This document shows, piece by piece, positions 9,518-17,780 of a stretch of 64,000 nucleotides of DNA. Positions within the stretch are counted from its first letter, which is position 1. Each line of letters begins with the position of its first letter. The notes beneath the pieces are model-generated. The model did no database searches. It was not told where the DNA came from and saw only the letters and a list, made by a program, of their open reading frames with translations. A program made the position numbers and the translations under genes. The stretch comes from Burkholderia cepacia ATCC 25416 (GTDB lineage: Bacteria; Pseudomonadota; Gammaproteobacteria; Burkholderiales; Burkholderiaceae), in NCBI RefSeq assembly GCF_001411495.1, contig NZ_CP012984.1, positions 145,808-209,807 of the forward strand. The letters run 5' to 3'.

Positions 9518-11074
9518 ATGCGCAACATGACGGTGCGAGCCAGCCTGCTCGCGGCACTGACGATGTTTGGGGTGGTGATCGTGATTGGCGGCATCGCCGG
9601 CATCGTGTCGCTGCAAATGGCCGATGCGAACGCGCAGCGCCTGCATGAGATTTCGCGCCAAACCATCCTCGTCAACGACGCATACAAGGACAGCACCCGC
9701 ACGCGTTCGGCGCTGGTGCGCGCCTATAGCGCGCTGAAAGAGCGCAACGACACGGCGGCGCGCGATTCGGCCTTGCAGAGCGCGAATCGCACCTTCGAAC
9801 GCTCCGCGAGCGAAACCAGCGCATATCGCGACGCAAGTGCGTTCGACGGCATGGATTCGGAGCTCAAACGACAGCTCGTGGCGTCGTCGGACCGGCTTGC
9901 GGCCCTTATCGCGCGCGCGGCCGACGCGCTGCGCAATAACGACACTGCCGGCTACGTGACCATCAACGACCGCGATGTCACCCGCGCGGGCATGGTGTAC
10001 TCGGAAAACGTCGAGAAGCTGCAGACACTCGCGAACACCCTGACCGAACAGGCGCTCAACGACGGCAACGCGCGCTACCGGTGGATCCTGGGCTTCGTGG
10101 TGGTGGGCGTCGGGCTGGCGCTTGCGCTGATGGTCGTCACGCACGTCGCGCTCACGCGCATCGTGACGCGCCCGCTCGGCGAAGCGGTGGCGGTGCTCGA
10201 CCGCATCGCGTCGAACGATCTGACTGTGCGCGTGCCCGAGGCGGGCCGCAACGAAATCGGCCTGCTTTTTGCGGCCATGCGGCGGATGCGCGACGGACTC
10301 TCGCGCACCGTGAGCGGCGTGCGAGACAGCTGCGACGCGATCCACACGGCTGCACGCGAGATCGCCGCCGGCAATCTCGACCTGTCGAGCCGCACGGAGC
10401 AGCAGTCGGCGTCGCTCGAGGAAACCGCCGCGAGCATGGAGGAACTGACCTCGACGGTCAGGCAGAACGCGGCGAACGCCACCGAGGCGAGCACGCTCGC
10501 GAGCGGCACGGCGGACCTCGCGCGCCGGGGCGGTGACGTGGTCGGCCGCGTGGTCCGGACAATGCAGGATATCAGTGCAAGCGCGCTCAAGATCGCCGAG
10601 ATAACGAACATGATCGACAGCATTGCGTTCCAGACCAACATTCTCGCGCTGAATGCGGCCGTCGAATCGGCGCGCGCGGGCGAACAGGGGCGTGGCTTCG
10701 CGGTCGTCGCGGGCGAGGTGCGAACGCTCGCGCAGCGCAGCGCCAGCGCGGCGCGCGAGATCAAGGAACTGATCGGCGCCTCGATGAACGAGGTGCGAAA
10801 CGGCAACGCGCTCGCGGCCGAAGCGGGCGCGGCGATGGAGGAGATCGTGGGCGCCGTGCGCAACGTGGCGACCATCTTGGTGGAAATGTCGTCGGCGACG
10901 AGCGAGCAGAGCGCCGGCATACAGCAGGTGGGCGTCGCCGTGAGCCAGATGGATCAAGTCACGCAGCAGAATGCGGCGCTCGTCGAGCAGGCCGCCGCCG
11001 CCGCGGATGCGCTGGAGCATCAGGCGCAATCGATGAAGGACGCCGTGGCGGTATTCCGTCTCGGCGAAGCTTGA
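9518..11074 (+). CDS. Methyl-accepting chemotaxis protein (Tar/Tsr-like topology)
   Basis: A 518-residue chemoreceptor. One membrane segment lies at about residues 8-32, a periplasmic four-helix sensor domain of roughly 155 residues follows, then a second membrane segment at about 188-212, a HAMP domain and the cytoplasmic signalling hairpin. The tip sequence [14 protein letters not shown] lies near residue 370. No NWETF-like CheR/CheB tether is present at the C-terminus. The ATG at 9518 has a GACAGGA ribosome site. It is 25 bases upstream of the lactonase gene and divergent from the polygalacturonase gene, so it may sense sugar acids released from pectin. The ligand is inferred, not read. 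Confidence 0.9.
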   Translation: MRNMTVRASLLAALTMFGVVIVIGGIAGIVSLQMADANAQRLHEISRQTILVNDAYKDSTRTRSALVRAYSALKERNDTAARDSALQSANRTFERSASETSAYRDASAFDGMDSELKRQLVASSDRLAALIARAADALRNNDTAGYVTINDRDVTRAGMVYSENVEKLQTLANTLTEQALNDGNARYRWILGFVVVGVGLALALMVVTHVALTRIVTRPLGEAVAVLDRIASNDLTVRVPEAGRNEIGLLFAAMRRMRDGLSRTVSGVRDSCDAIHTAAREIAAGNLDLSSRTEQQSASLEETAASMEELTSTVRQNAANATEASTLASGTADLARRGGDVVGRVVRTMQDISASALKIAEITNMIDSIAFQTNILALNAAVESARAGEQGRGFAVVAGEVRTLAQRSASAAREIKELIGASMNEVRNGNALAAEAGAAMEEIVGAVRNVATILVEMSSATSEQSAGIQQVGVAVSQMDQVTQQNAALVEQAAAAADALEHQAQSMKDAVAVFRLGEA

Positions 11075-11099
11075 CGGCTTTCACCAACAAAAGGACGAA

Positions 11100-12197
11100 A
11101 TGAAAACGACGATGAAGTTGCGCCGCGTGGCGCTGGCGCTCTCGGGCCTGGCCGCATCTTTCGCCGTGCACGCGGCGACGTACGCCTACGTTTCGAACGC
11201 CGACAGCCAGGACATCTCGGTGTTCCGCCTCGACGCACGGGCCGGCACGCTCGCCGCGGTCGAAACCGTGCCCGTGAACGGTACCGTTATGCCGATGGCG
11301 CTCTCGCCCGACCATCGTCGTCTGTATGCGGGGCTGCGCTCCAAGCCCTACAGCGTCGTGAGTTTCGCCATCAATCCGCTCGACGGCGACCTCGTCGAAC
11401 TGGGCCGTGCGCCACTCGCCGAAAGCATGGCATACCTGTCGACCGACATGACCGGCCGCTACCTGATTTCGGCGTCGTACGGCGGCAATCTGCTGGCGGT
11501 GAACCGCATCGGCGCGAACGGGGTGGCGGCCAATGTGCAGCAGACCGTCAAGACCGGGCCGATGGCGCATGCCATCCGCGTGTCGGCGGACAACCGCTAT
11601 GCGTTCGCATCGGTGCTGGGCGCCGACGCGTGGTTGCGTCTCAAGTTCGACGCCAGCACCGGCACGCTCACCGAGGACGCGCAGCCCGCGTATTCCCTGC
11701 CGAAGGATTCGGGGCCGCGCCATTTCGTGTTTTCCGCTGATCATCGCTTCGTCTACCTGATCGACGAGCTCGACGGCAAGCTGCACGTGCTTGCCTTCAA
11801 TCGGGCCAACGACACCATCAGGCCGGTCCAGACGATTTCGATCTTGCCGCCCGACTTCAAGGGTGACAAGCCGTGGGGAGCCGATCTGCATCTCACACCG
11901 GACAGCCGCTTCCTGTTCATCTCCGAACGAACCTCGAGCACGCTGGGCGCCTATCGCGTGAATACGGCCACGGGCAAGCTGGTGCGGATCGGCACGTACG
12001 CGACCGAAAAGCAGCCTCGCGGCTTCAACATCGATCCGTCGGGACGGTATCTGCTCGCGGTGGGGCAGCTGTCGCCGACGTTGAGCCTCTATCGCATCGA
12101 CGCGAAAACGGGCGGGCTTGCCACGCTCGGCCAATATCCGGTCGGCAAGGGCGCGAACTGGGTCGAACTGGTGAACTTCGACGGATCGAATCGCTGA
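11100..12197 (+). CDS. Secreted beta-propeller lactonase (6-phosphogluconolactonase-like family)
   Basis: A 365-residue seven-bladed beta-propeller protein of the Pgl/YbhE-like lactonase family. Blade repeats such as AYVSNADSQDISVFRLD, LSPDHRRLYAG and FVFSADHRFVYLIDE are visible. Unlike cytoplasmic Pgl, it has a clean signal peptide (positive start, hydrophobic core, cut after VHA near residue 25), so it should act in the periplasm. It follows the chemoreceptor after 25 bases with an AAAAGGACGAA ribosome site and is probably cotranscribed. In this cluster it could open aldaric-acid lactones formed by uronate oxidation. That role is inferred; family members vary in substrate. Confidence 0.8.
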   Translation: MKTTMKLRRVALALSGLAASFAVHAATYAYVSNADSQDISVFRLDARAGTLAAVETVPVNGTVMPMALSPDHRRLYAGLRSKPYSVVSFAINPLDGDLVELGRAPLAESMAYLSTDMTGRYLISASYGGNLLAVNRIGANGVAANVQQTVKTGPMAHAIRVSADNRYAFASVLGADAWLRLKFDASTGTLTEDAQPAYSLPKDSGPRHFVFSADHRFVYLIDELDGKLHVLAFNRANDTIRPVQTISILPPDFKGDKPWGADLHLTPDSRFLFISERTSSTLGAYRVNTATGKLVRIGTYATEKQPRGFNIDPSGRYLLAVGQLSPTLSLYRIDAKTGGLATLGQYPVGKGANWVELVNFDGSNR

Positions 12198-12520
12198 CCG
12201 ATCCAGGCTGGCTTGGCCATCGACGCAGGCGATGCCGACCCGGGTCCCGTTCACCATCGGCCCGGCGCCCGCGGTTCCATTTTTCCGCCTGTAATAGTCA
12301 TAAGATGTCGTATGATGTACCTATGTATAAATCATCCCGTCTTTGAGGGGAAGAGGTCAGGATATATAGGTTGCCGCCGGATAGTGCCAGTTGTACGATG
12401 ACAGACTATTGTGGGAGCCGACGTGACGCAATCGAACGACCTCGCAAAGCTGCCATTGCATCGCACTTTCTGCCGTCGGCCGCTTCCATGCCACCGACCC
12501 GCCGCACCGGGAATCTGTTC
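12198..12520. promoter_or_regulatory. Control region of the enolase-family gene with two operator-like sites
   Basis: This gap holds ATGTCGTATGATGTACC at about 12304-12320 and GTTGTACGATGACA at 12390-12403. The second is identical, on the opposite strand, to the site before kdgD. They are spaced about 85 bases apart, similar to the pair between kdgD and garD. No gene is evident here; upstream in-frame ATGs of the next gene fall inside the operator region and are unlikely starts. Confidence 0.6.
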
Positions 12521-13666
12521 GTGAAAATCGTCACCATCGAAGTCATTCGCATCTCGCTCGCATTCGATGCGGGCCGCCGTCCCGTCGCCGCTGTTGAACC
12601 GACCGTCGCCGACACGTATAACGCCGCAGACCGCTCGCTGCGTCGCATGGAGTCGCTGCTGGTCAGGCTCACCGATGACGCAGGGCGCGTTAGCTGGGGC
12701 GAAGCATTCGGTCATCTGATCAATCCCGTCACGTTCGCCGCGCTCGAAGGCCCGGTTGGCCGTTGGTTCAAGGGCGCCGAATTCGAGCCGACGCGGCACG
12801 GGATCGCCGCATTGCGTGACGCGGCCGATCGCGCGCTGCATTCGTTCGGCCGCACCGGACCGGTGCTGTACGCATTGTCCGCGATCGACACGGCGCTGCA
12901 CGACCTCGCCGCGCAGGCGGCCGGTGTGCCGCTATATCGTTGGCTCGGCGGCCATCGCGGGGAGATCGACGTGTATGCGAGCCTGGTCAGCTACGACAAC
13001 GACCCCGACGAAGTCGCGCGCCACGTGCGGCGGGCGTCGGACGAAGGGTTTCGGCGCATCAAGCTGCACGAGACGCAACGTGCGGCCATCGCGGCCGCGC
13101 GTGCGGCACTGCCGGCCGGCAGCGAACTGATGGTCGACGTGAACTGCCCGTGGACGGCGAGCGACGCGCTGCGGCATGTGAGCGAGCTGGCCGACCTGCG
13201 GCTCGGCTGGATCGAGGAACCGGTGTGGCCTTGCGACGACGCGGACGGCATCGCGCGTGTGCGCGGCGCCGGCGTGCCGATCGCGGCGGGCGAGAACGCG
13301 TCGGGCGTCGCGGGCTTTCGCGACCTGTTTGAACGCGGCGCGCTCGACGTCGCGCAGCCAAGCATCGCGAAGATCGGTGGACCGACCGGCATCGCGGAAG
13401 TGATCGCGCTTGCGGCGGAGCACGGCGTGCGGGTTGTGCCGCACTGTTTCTATTACGGAGCGGGGCTGCTGGCGACCGCGCACGTGGTCGCGACGCTACC
13501 GGACGATGTAGCGCTCGAAATTCCCTATCTCGACTGGCCCGAGCGGCTGCATGACGGGCAGCGGCCCGGGGCGCGGCTGCGCTTGCCCGATGTGCCCGGG
13601 CTTGGCTTCTTGCCGGACGAAGCAGTGCTGGCACGCAACACGATCGCGCACGCGACGATCGGTTGA
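12521..13666 (+). CDS. Enolase-superfamily enzyme (mandelate racemase/muconate lactonizing family)
   Basis: About 381 residues with an MR/MLE N-terminal capping domain and a C-terminal barrel. Metal ligands fit D in VDVNCP, E in EEPVWP and E in GENAS. The acid/base end of the barrel shows LDVAQPS, PHCFYYG and a late LEIPYLD. The second strand reads IKLHE, so the usual K-x-K pair is K-x-H here. Such enzymes dehydrate or cycloisomerise acid sugars; in this setting a hexarate or galactarolactone substrate is plausible. I favour GTG 12521 because GGGA lies about 10 bases upstream. ATG 12488 is an alternative. The next gene is a sugar-acid transporter. Confidence 0.8.
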   Translation: MKIVTIEVIRISLAFDAGRRPVAAVEPTVADTYNAADRSLRRMESLLVRLTDDAGRVSWGEAFGHLINPVTFAALEGPVGRWFKGAEFEPTRHGIAALRDAADRALHSFGRTGPVLYALSAIDTALHDLAAQAAGVPLYRWLGGHRGEIDVYASLVSYDNDPDEVARHVRRASDEGFRRIKLHETQRAAIAAARAALPAGSELMVDVNCPWTASDALRHVSELADLRLGWIEEPVWPCDDADGIARVRGAGVPIAAGENASGVAGFRDLFERGALDVAQPSIAKIGGPTGIAEVIALAAEHGVRVVPHCFYYGAGLLATAHVVATLPDDVALEIPYLDWPERLHDGQRPGARLRLPDVPGLGFLPDEAVLARNTIAHATIG

Positions 13667-13784
13667 ACGCAGGAACGGTGCGCTCGGCGCACGCACGCGA
13701 AGCCGTTGCCGGTGTGGCGGCGCAATCGGAAATCAGGAAGCCGGGCGGATGCGCAGGCACGTGCCCGGCTCGACAGGAGACAAC

Positions 13785-15071
13785 ATGAAAACGCGTTACC
13801 GCTGGTGGATCGGCGCGCTGCTGTTCGGCGCCGGCATGCTGAACTATCTCGATCGCGCGGCGCTGTCCGTCGTCGCGCCGATCATCAAGCGCGAACTCGG
13901 CATCGACGACGCGCAGATGGGTATCCTGTTCAGCAGCTTCTTCATCGGCTACTGCGTGTTTTGCTTCGTCGGCGGCTGGGCCGCGGACCGGTTCGGGCCG
14001 CGTCGCGTGTTCGCGTGCGCGGCGGGCGTGTGGTCTCTGTTCTGCGGCGCGACAGCGCTCGCCGGGTCGTTCGCGCACCTACTGATCGTGCGCGTCGCGT
14101 TCGGGATCGGCGAAGGGCCGATGGGGACGACCACCAACAAGGCGATCTCGAACTGGTTCCCGCGCCGCGAAGCGGGGCGCGCGGTCGGCTGGACCAACGC
14201 CGGGCAGCCGCTCGGTGCGGCGATCGCGGCGCCGATCGTCGGCCTGGTTGCGCTGCAGTTTGGCTGGCGCGTTTCGTTCGTCGTGATCGCCACGCTCGGC
14301 TTCGTGTGGCTGGCCGCGTGGTGGGCGTTGTTCAGCGACGATCCGGCGAGCCACTCGCGCGTGTCGCCGGAAGAGGTTCGCGAGATCGCATCCGACCGGA
14401 CGGTCGGCGTCTCACTGGATGCGCATGCGGACGAGCGCGCCGCGCGTCCGCTGCTGCGCGATCTGCTGTCGCGGCCGGTGCTCGGCGTCGCGCTCGCGTT
14501 CTTCAGCTTCAACTACGTGCTCTATTTCTTCCTGTCATGGTTGCCCAGCTATCTCACCGACTACCAGCATCTAAACATCAAGCAGATGAGCGTCGTCGGG
14601 ATTCTGCCCTGGCTCGGCGCGACCGTCGGTTTCGTGGCCGGCGGCACCGTGTCGGACCGCATCTACCGGCGCACCGGCGACGTGCTGTTCGCGCGCAAGA
14701 TCGTGATCGTCGTCGGGCTGGCGGTGGCGGCGGCGTGCGTGCTGCTGGCGTCACGGGTGAGTTCGCTCGGCGCGGCCGTCACGTTGATCGCGATCGCAAG
14801 CCTTTTCGCGTTCATGGCACCGCAGGCTTGCTGGTCGTTGCTGCAGGAAATCGTGCCTCGCGAACGCGTCGGCTCGGCCGGCGGGTTCGTTCATCTGCTC
14901 GCGAATCTCGCAGGCATCCTGTCGCCAAGCTTGACCGGCTGGCTCGTCCAGTATGGTGGTGGGTATGCAAGTGCGTTCGTGCTTGCGGGCGCGTCGGCGC
15001 TCGCCGGTGCGGTTATCCTGACGTTCGCGGTGCGCGCGCGGGCCGTTTCGCAGATGCGCCGGGCCGCCTGA
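13785..15071 (+). CDS. MFS transporter, anion:cation symporter family (sugar-acid type)
   Basis: A 428-residue, about 12-segment transporter related to ExuT/GudP/DgoT carriers. The N-terminal signature NYLDRAALSVVAP, the loop GGWAADRFGPRRVFA and the second-half SDRIYRR loop are typical. ATG 13785 is preceded by GACAGGAGACAAC, a good ribosome site; a much longer upstream frame overlaps the enolase gene and lacks one. The 118-base gap behind the enolase-family gene suggests one transcript. A hexuronate, hexarate or lactone substrate is inferred from context. It is a different protein from the transporter at 2481-3833. Confidence 0.85.
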   Translation: MKTRYRWWIGALLFGAGMLNYLDRAALSVVAPIIKRELGIDDAQMGILFSSFFIGYCVFCFVGGWAADRFGPRRVFACAAGVWSLFCGATALAGSFAHLLIVRVAFGIGEGPMGTTTNKAISNWFPRREAGRAVGWTNAGQPLGAAIAAPIVGLVALQFGWRVSFVVIATLGFVWLAAWWALFSDDPASHSRVSPEEVREIASDRTVGVSLDAHADERAARPLLRDLLSRPVLGVALAFFSFNYVLYFFLSWLPSYLTDYQHLNIKQMSVVGILPWLGATVGFVAGGTVSDRIYRRTGDVLFARKIVIVVGLAVAAACVLLASRVSSLGAAVTLIAIASLFAFMAPQACWSLLQEIVPRERVGSAGGFVHLLANLAGILSPSLTGWLVQYGGGYASAFVLAGASALAGAVILTFAVRARAVSQMRRAA

Positions 15072-15276
15072 TGAAGTAATCCGTTGAATTGGCTACGCTG
15101 GAGTAAGTGTGGCCGTACTTGCCTCCTCCACCGGACACAACGAACATCGTCCCAAGAGAGAGGATAGCCGGTGCAGCGCATTCCCGTGGCTCGGGGCGCG
15201 CCGCGGACCGGGCGTCATCCAAGCATTCCTAGATACATCGGTGGCACTGCCGTCAGGCCAGCATGTACGCTGCGGG
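15072..15276. other. Gene-free junction before the transposon end
   Basis: About 200 bases with no recognisable gene. A TCCTCCACCGGACAC block near 15123 on the plus strand looks like insertion-sequence-derived sequence, but I cannot assign it. The stretch ends at the predicted transposon terminus at 15277. Confidence 0.3.
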
Positions 15277-15468
15277 TGTAGGCGTTCATTATTAGCGCTA
15301 GCCGTGTTCAGAAACGTTGCTAGCGGAAATTCTCAAAGAAGCCTCGGCGAACAGGGACTTTTTGGAGCTTTCTGTCGGCTGCTTGGCCGTTGCGTTTCTG
15401 CAACAGAAACTTGGCCTATGTTCACTAACGTTGCTAGCACGTTGCACGTGTTCTTTAATACTGCTAGC
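15277..15468 (+). repeat. Left end of a Tn7/Tn552-like transposon with four 19-bp transposase-binding repeats
   Basis: Four direct 19-base repeats follow the pattern GTTC, then a variable middle, then GCTAGC: 15284-15302, 15306-15324, 15420-15438 and 15450-15468. Examples are GTTCAGAAACGTTGCTAGC and GTTCACTAACGTTGCTAGC. They are followed by a gene for a Mu/TniA-type transposase. Several 19- to 22-bp repeats next to the transposase gene are the hallmark of Tn7-, Tn5053- and Tn552-type ends. The terminus probably begins TGTAGGC at 15277, because these elements start with TGT. The last repeat was split by an IS481-type insertion. Confidence 0.65.
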
Positions 15469-16509
15469 TGTGAAGCTTCAATAGGTTGTATCGATGGTTC
15501 ATCCGGACTGAGTCTGGGAGACTGGAAGTCGCCAAACACCCAACCTTCCAGGAACCCAGCCGGATGAACACCCATAAGAATGCCCGACTCACTTTCGCGC
15601 GTCGACTTGAGATGGTTCAGGAGATCACCGAATCCGGTTCGAGCGTGTCGCGAGCGGCGGCCGATCACGGCGTGACAGCACCGACTGTGCGCAAATGGCT
15701 TGGACGCTACCTAGCCGGCGGTGCGGTTGCGCTGGCTGACGCTTCTTCTCGACCGGCTCGCTCTCCACGCGCCATCGCCCCGTCGACTGCCTTACTGATC
15801 GTGGAATTGCGCCAGCAGCGCTTGCTGCAACGTCAGATCGCTCGACAGGTGGGAGTGTCGGCCTCGACCGTCAGTCGGGTGCTGGTGCGTGCCGGACTGT
15901 CTCGGTTGAGCGACCTGCAACCGCGTGAACCGGTTCAGCGCTACGAGCACAAGGCGCCGGGCGATTTGCTGCACATCGACATCAAGAAGCTTGGCCGTAT
16001 CGCGCGTCCTGGCCATCGTGTCACCGGCAATCGGCGCGATACAGTGGACGGCGTTGGCTGGGAGTACCTGTTCGTCGCAGTGGACGATCACGCCCGGATT
16101 GCCTACACGGCAATGCATCCAGACGAGACGAAACGCAGTGCCGTGCAGTTCCTGCGCGATGCAGTGGCTTGGTACGCCGGACTCGGCGTGCGTGTGCATC
16201 GCTTGCTAACCGACAACGGTTCGGCGTTTCGCTCACACGAGTTTGCGCGAGCCTGTCAGGAACTGGGTATCCGGCACAAATTTACGCGGGCGTATCGTCC
16301 GCAGACCAACGGCAAGGCCGAACGCTTCATCCAGTCAGCGTTACGCGAATGGGCCTACGCATGGACATACCAGAGCTCGGCCCATCGCATCGAAGCCTTG
16401 GCGAGTTGGCAGCACCACTACAACTGGCATCGTGCCCATAGCGCCATCGGCGGCGTTGCGCCGATGGCCAGACTTCCCGCGTCGAGAAACAACCTCTTGA
16501 CGCTTCACA
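15469..16509 (+). mobile_element. Complete IS481-family insertion sequence, 1041 bp, with 6-bp target duplication
   Basis: The ends are TGTGAAGCTTCA at 15469 and the imperfect inverse TGACGCTTCACA ending at 16509. Directly outside lie GCTAGC at 15463-15468 and GCTAGC at 16510-16515, a 6-base target duplication of the NCTAGN type that IS481 prefers. The element carries one intact transposase gene and so looks recently active. It landed in the fourth repeat of the transposon end. Removing it restores that repeat and the leader of the transposase fragment at 16547. Confidence 0.9.
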
Positions 16510-16514
16510 GCTAG
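15564..16514 (+). CDS. IS481-family transposase
   Basis: A 316-residue DDE transposase closely similar to the Bordetella IS481 protein. It has an N-terminal helix-turn-helix segment beginning MNTHKNARLTFARRLEMVQ and an HTH continuation AAADHGVTAPTVRKW. The rve integrase core follows, with D in LHIDIKKLG, D in LLTDNGSAF and E in NGKAERFIQ. ATG 15564 follows the leader CAGCCGG. The stop codon TAG at 16512-16514 is not inside the element but is supplied by the CTAG of the target duplication, so insertion into CTAG completes the gene. Confidence 0.92.
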   Translation: MNTHKNARLTFARRLEMVQEITESGSSVSRAAADHGVTAPTVRKWLGRYLAGGAVALADASSRPARSPRAIAPSTALLIVELRQQRLLQRQIARQVGVSASTVSRVLVRAGLSRLSDLQPREPVQRYEHKAPGDLLHIDIKKLGRIARPGHRVTGNRRDTVDGVGWEYLFVAVDDHARIAYTAMHPDETKRSAVQFLRDAVAWYAGLGVRVHRLLTDNGSAFRSHEFARACQELGIRHKFTRAYRPQTNGKAERFIQSALREWAYAWTYQSSAHRIEALASWQHHYNWHRAHSAIGGVAPMARLPASRNNLLTLHS

Positions 16515-16546
16515 CGCACGTGTCGCGTGGATTGATAGGGATCCAT

Positions 16547-16997
16547 ATGGCTTCGATCGAAGAGCGGGCCGCTCGAGCAGCGAAGATTGCGTCCGTGCTT
16601 CGACCGCTTGGCAACGGCGTGCTTTCCCGACAGCAGGCTGAACGAGCAGCACAGCTATTAGGCGTTCACTGCACCACCGTATATCGCCTGCGTCGACGTT
16701 TCCTCGCAGATCCGGTCGCCAGCACATTAGAGCCAAGGCAGCCGGGTAGGGCGACCGGGGGCAGACTGGACGCCGCCGTCGAATGCGTCATCGACGAGGC
16801 CGTGCACGAATGGCTCCCTGATCAGCGACACCTTGCGCATCCTGCAACTGATCTTGTACTTGAGGTGAAACGTCGCTGCAGCGTTGCAGGTCTATCGCCT
16901 CCAAGCAGGTCAACAATTGCTCGACGGTGGCTCTCCTATCGCGAGCAGGATGCTTTGGCACGAGCTGCGCTCCCGAACGCTGCAGTTGCCCCTGGCA
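16547..16997 (+). pseudogene. Mu/TniA-type (TnsB-like) transposase, N-terminal fragment
   Basis: About 150 residues of the DNA-binding N-terminus of an rve-family transposase of the TnsB/TniA/MuA group. It contains RAARAAKIASVLRPLG, a helix-turn-helix AAQLLGVHCTTVYRLRRRF and the conserved linker LEVKRRCSVAGLSPPSRSTI. The catalytic core is missing because the IS21-type terminus begins at 16998 and the frame soon ends. ATG 16547 follows TAGGGATCC. The gene belongs to the transposon end at 15277-15468; no TniB/TnsC or TniQ partner is in the window. Confidence 0.7.
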
Positions 16998-17780
16998 TGT
17001 TGATTTTCACGCAGTCTTAACCCACCGTTTTCATCTAAATCTGACCCACCCAGGGACAGCGTAGTACATCTATTCCGGTGTGGATAACTCTTCGTTTCCA
17101 GCCGGTTTTGCTGCTCTTTTTCTCGTTGCCTTTGCCTTGGCAGAACTGGTCCTGAAGCGCCACGATTCATTGCCGGTCTCGACGATGTGGCAGTGATGCG
17201 TAACCCGGTCCAGCAGTGCTGTCGTCATCTTTGCATCCCCGAACACGGTCGCCCACTCGCCGAAGCTGAGATTGGTGGTGATCGCGACGCTCGTATGTTC
17301 GTACAGCTTTGAGAGCAGGTGGAACAGTAAGGCGCCACCGGTCTGGCTGAACGGCAAATAGCCCAGTTCATCGAGAATCACCAGGTCGACGTACATCAGC
17401 TTGTGAGCGATCTGGCCTTGTTTGCCGGTGGATTTCTCCTGTTCCAGAGCGTTGGTCAGCTCGACGGTCGAGAAGTAACGCACACGCTTGCCGTGGCGCT
17501 GTACGGCCTCGATTCCGATTGCCGAAGCGAGGTGCGTCTTGCCGGTGCCGGGGCCGCCGATGAACACAACGTTGTGTGCGCTCGCAAGGAACGACAGTTC
17601 GCTGAGTTCACGAACCAGCGCTTCATCAACTTGCGCCTGTGCGAAGTCGAAGCCTTTCAGGTCGCGATGAGCCGGGAAGCGTGCGGCGGTCATCTGGTAG
17701 GCGATCGAGCGCACCTGCCGTTCGGCGGTCTCCGCCATCAACAGCTGCTTCATGAAGCGCTCCGGCTCGAAGTCAGTGTG
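16998..17780 (-). mobile_element. IS21-family remnant (copy 2): terminus plus most of istB
   Basis: The fragment starts with TGTTGATTTTCA, the counterpart of the terminus at 2045, and carries two tandem copies of a (T)CTTAACCCACC / (A)TCTGACCCACC block, where copy 1 has one. It includes all but the first codons of istB and ends near 17780 at the join with adhesin sequence. It lies in the same orientation as copy 1, so the two are direct repeats bracketing the 14.5-kb sugar-acid region. Confidence 0.75.
17070..17780 (-). pseudogene. istB: istB, 5'-truncated (IS21-family helper ATPase)
   Basis: About 236 codons of the IS21 AAA+ helper ATPase. Walker A appears as GGPGTGKT and Walker B as [12 protein letters not shown], with the later [15 protein letters not shown] segment. 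The normal N-terminus is missing; the frame passes into adhesin-derived codons upstream of TDFEPERF, and the first plausible internal start is ATG 17751-17753. istA is absent. The protein might still fold, but the element cannot transpose. Confidence 0.8.

Noticed and set aside
15277..17020. A CRISPR-associated transposon or CRISPR array
   Set aside because: The 19-mer repeats are unevenly spaced and adjoin a transposase; there are no spacer-like units and no cas genes.
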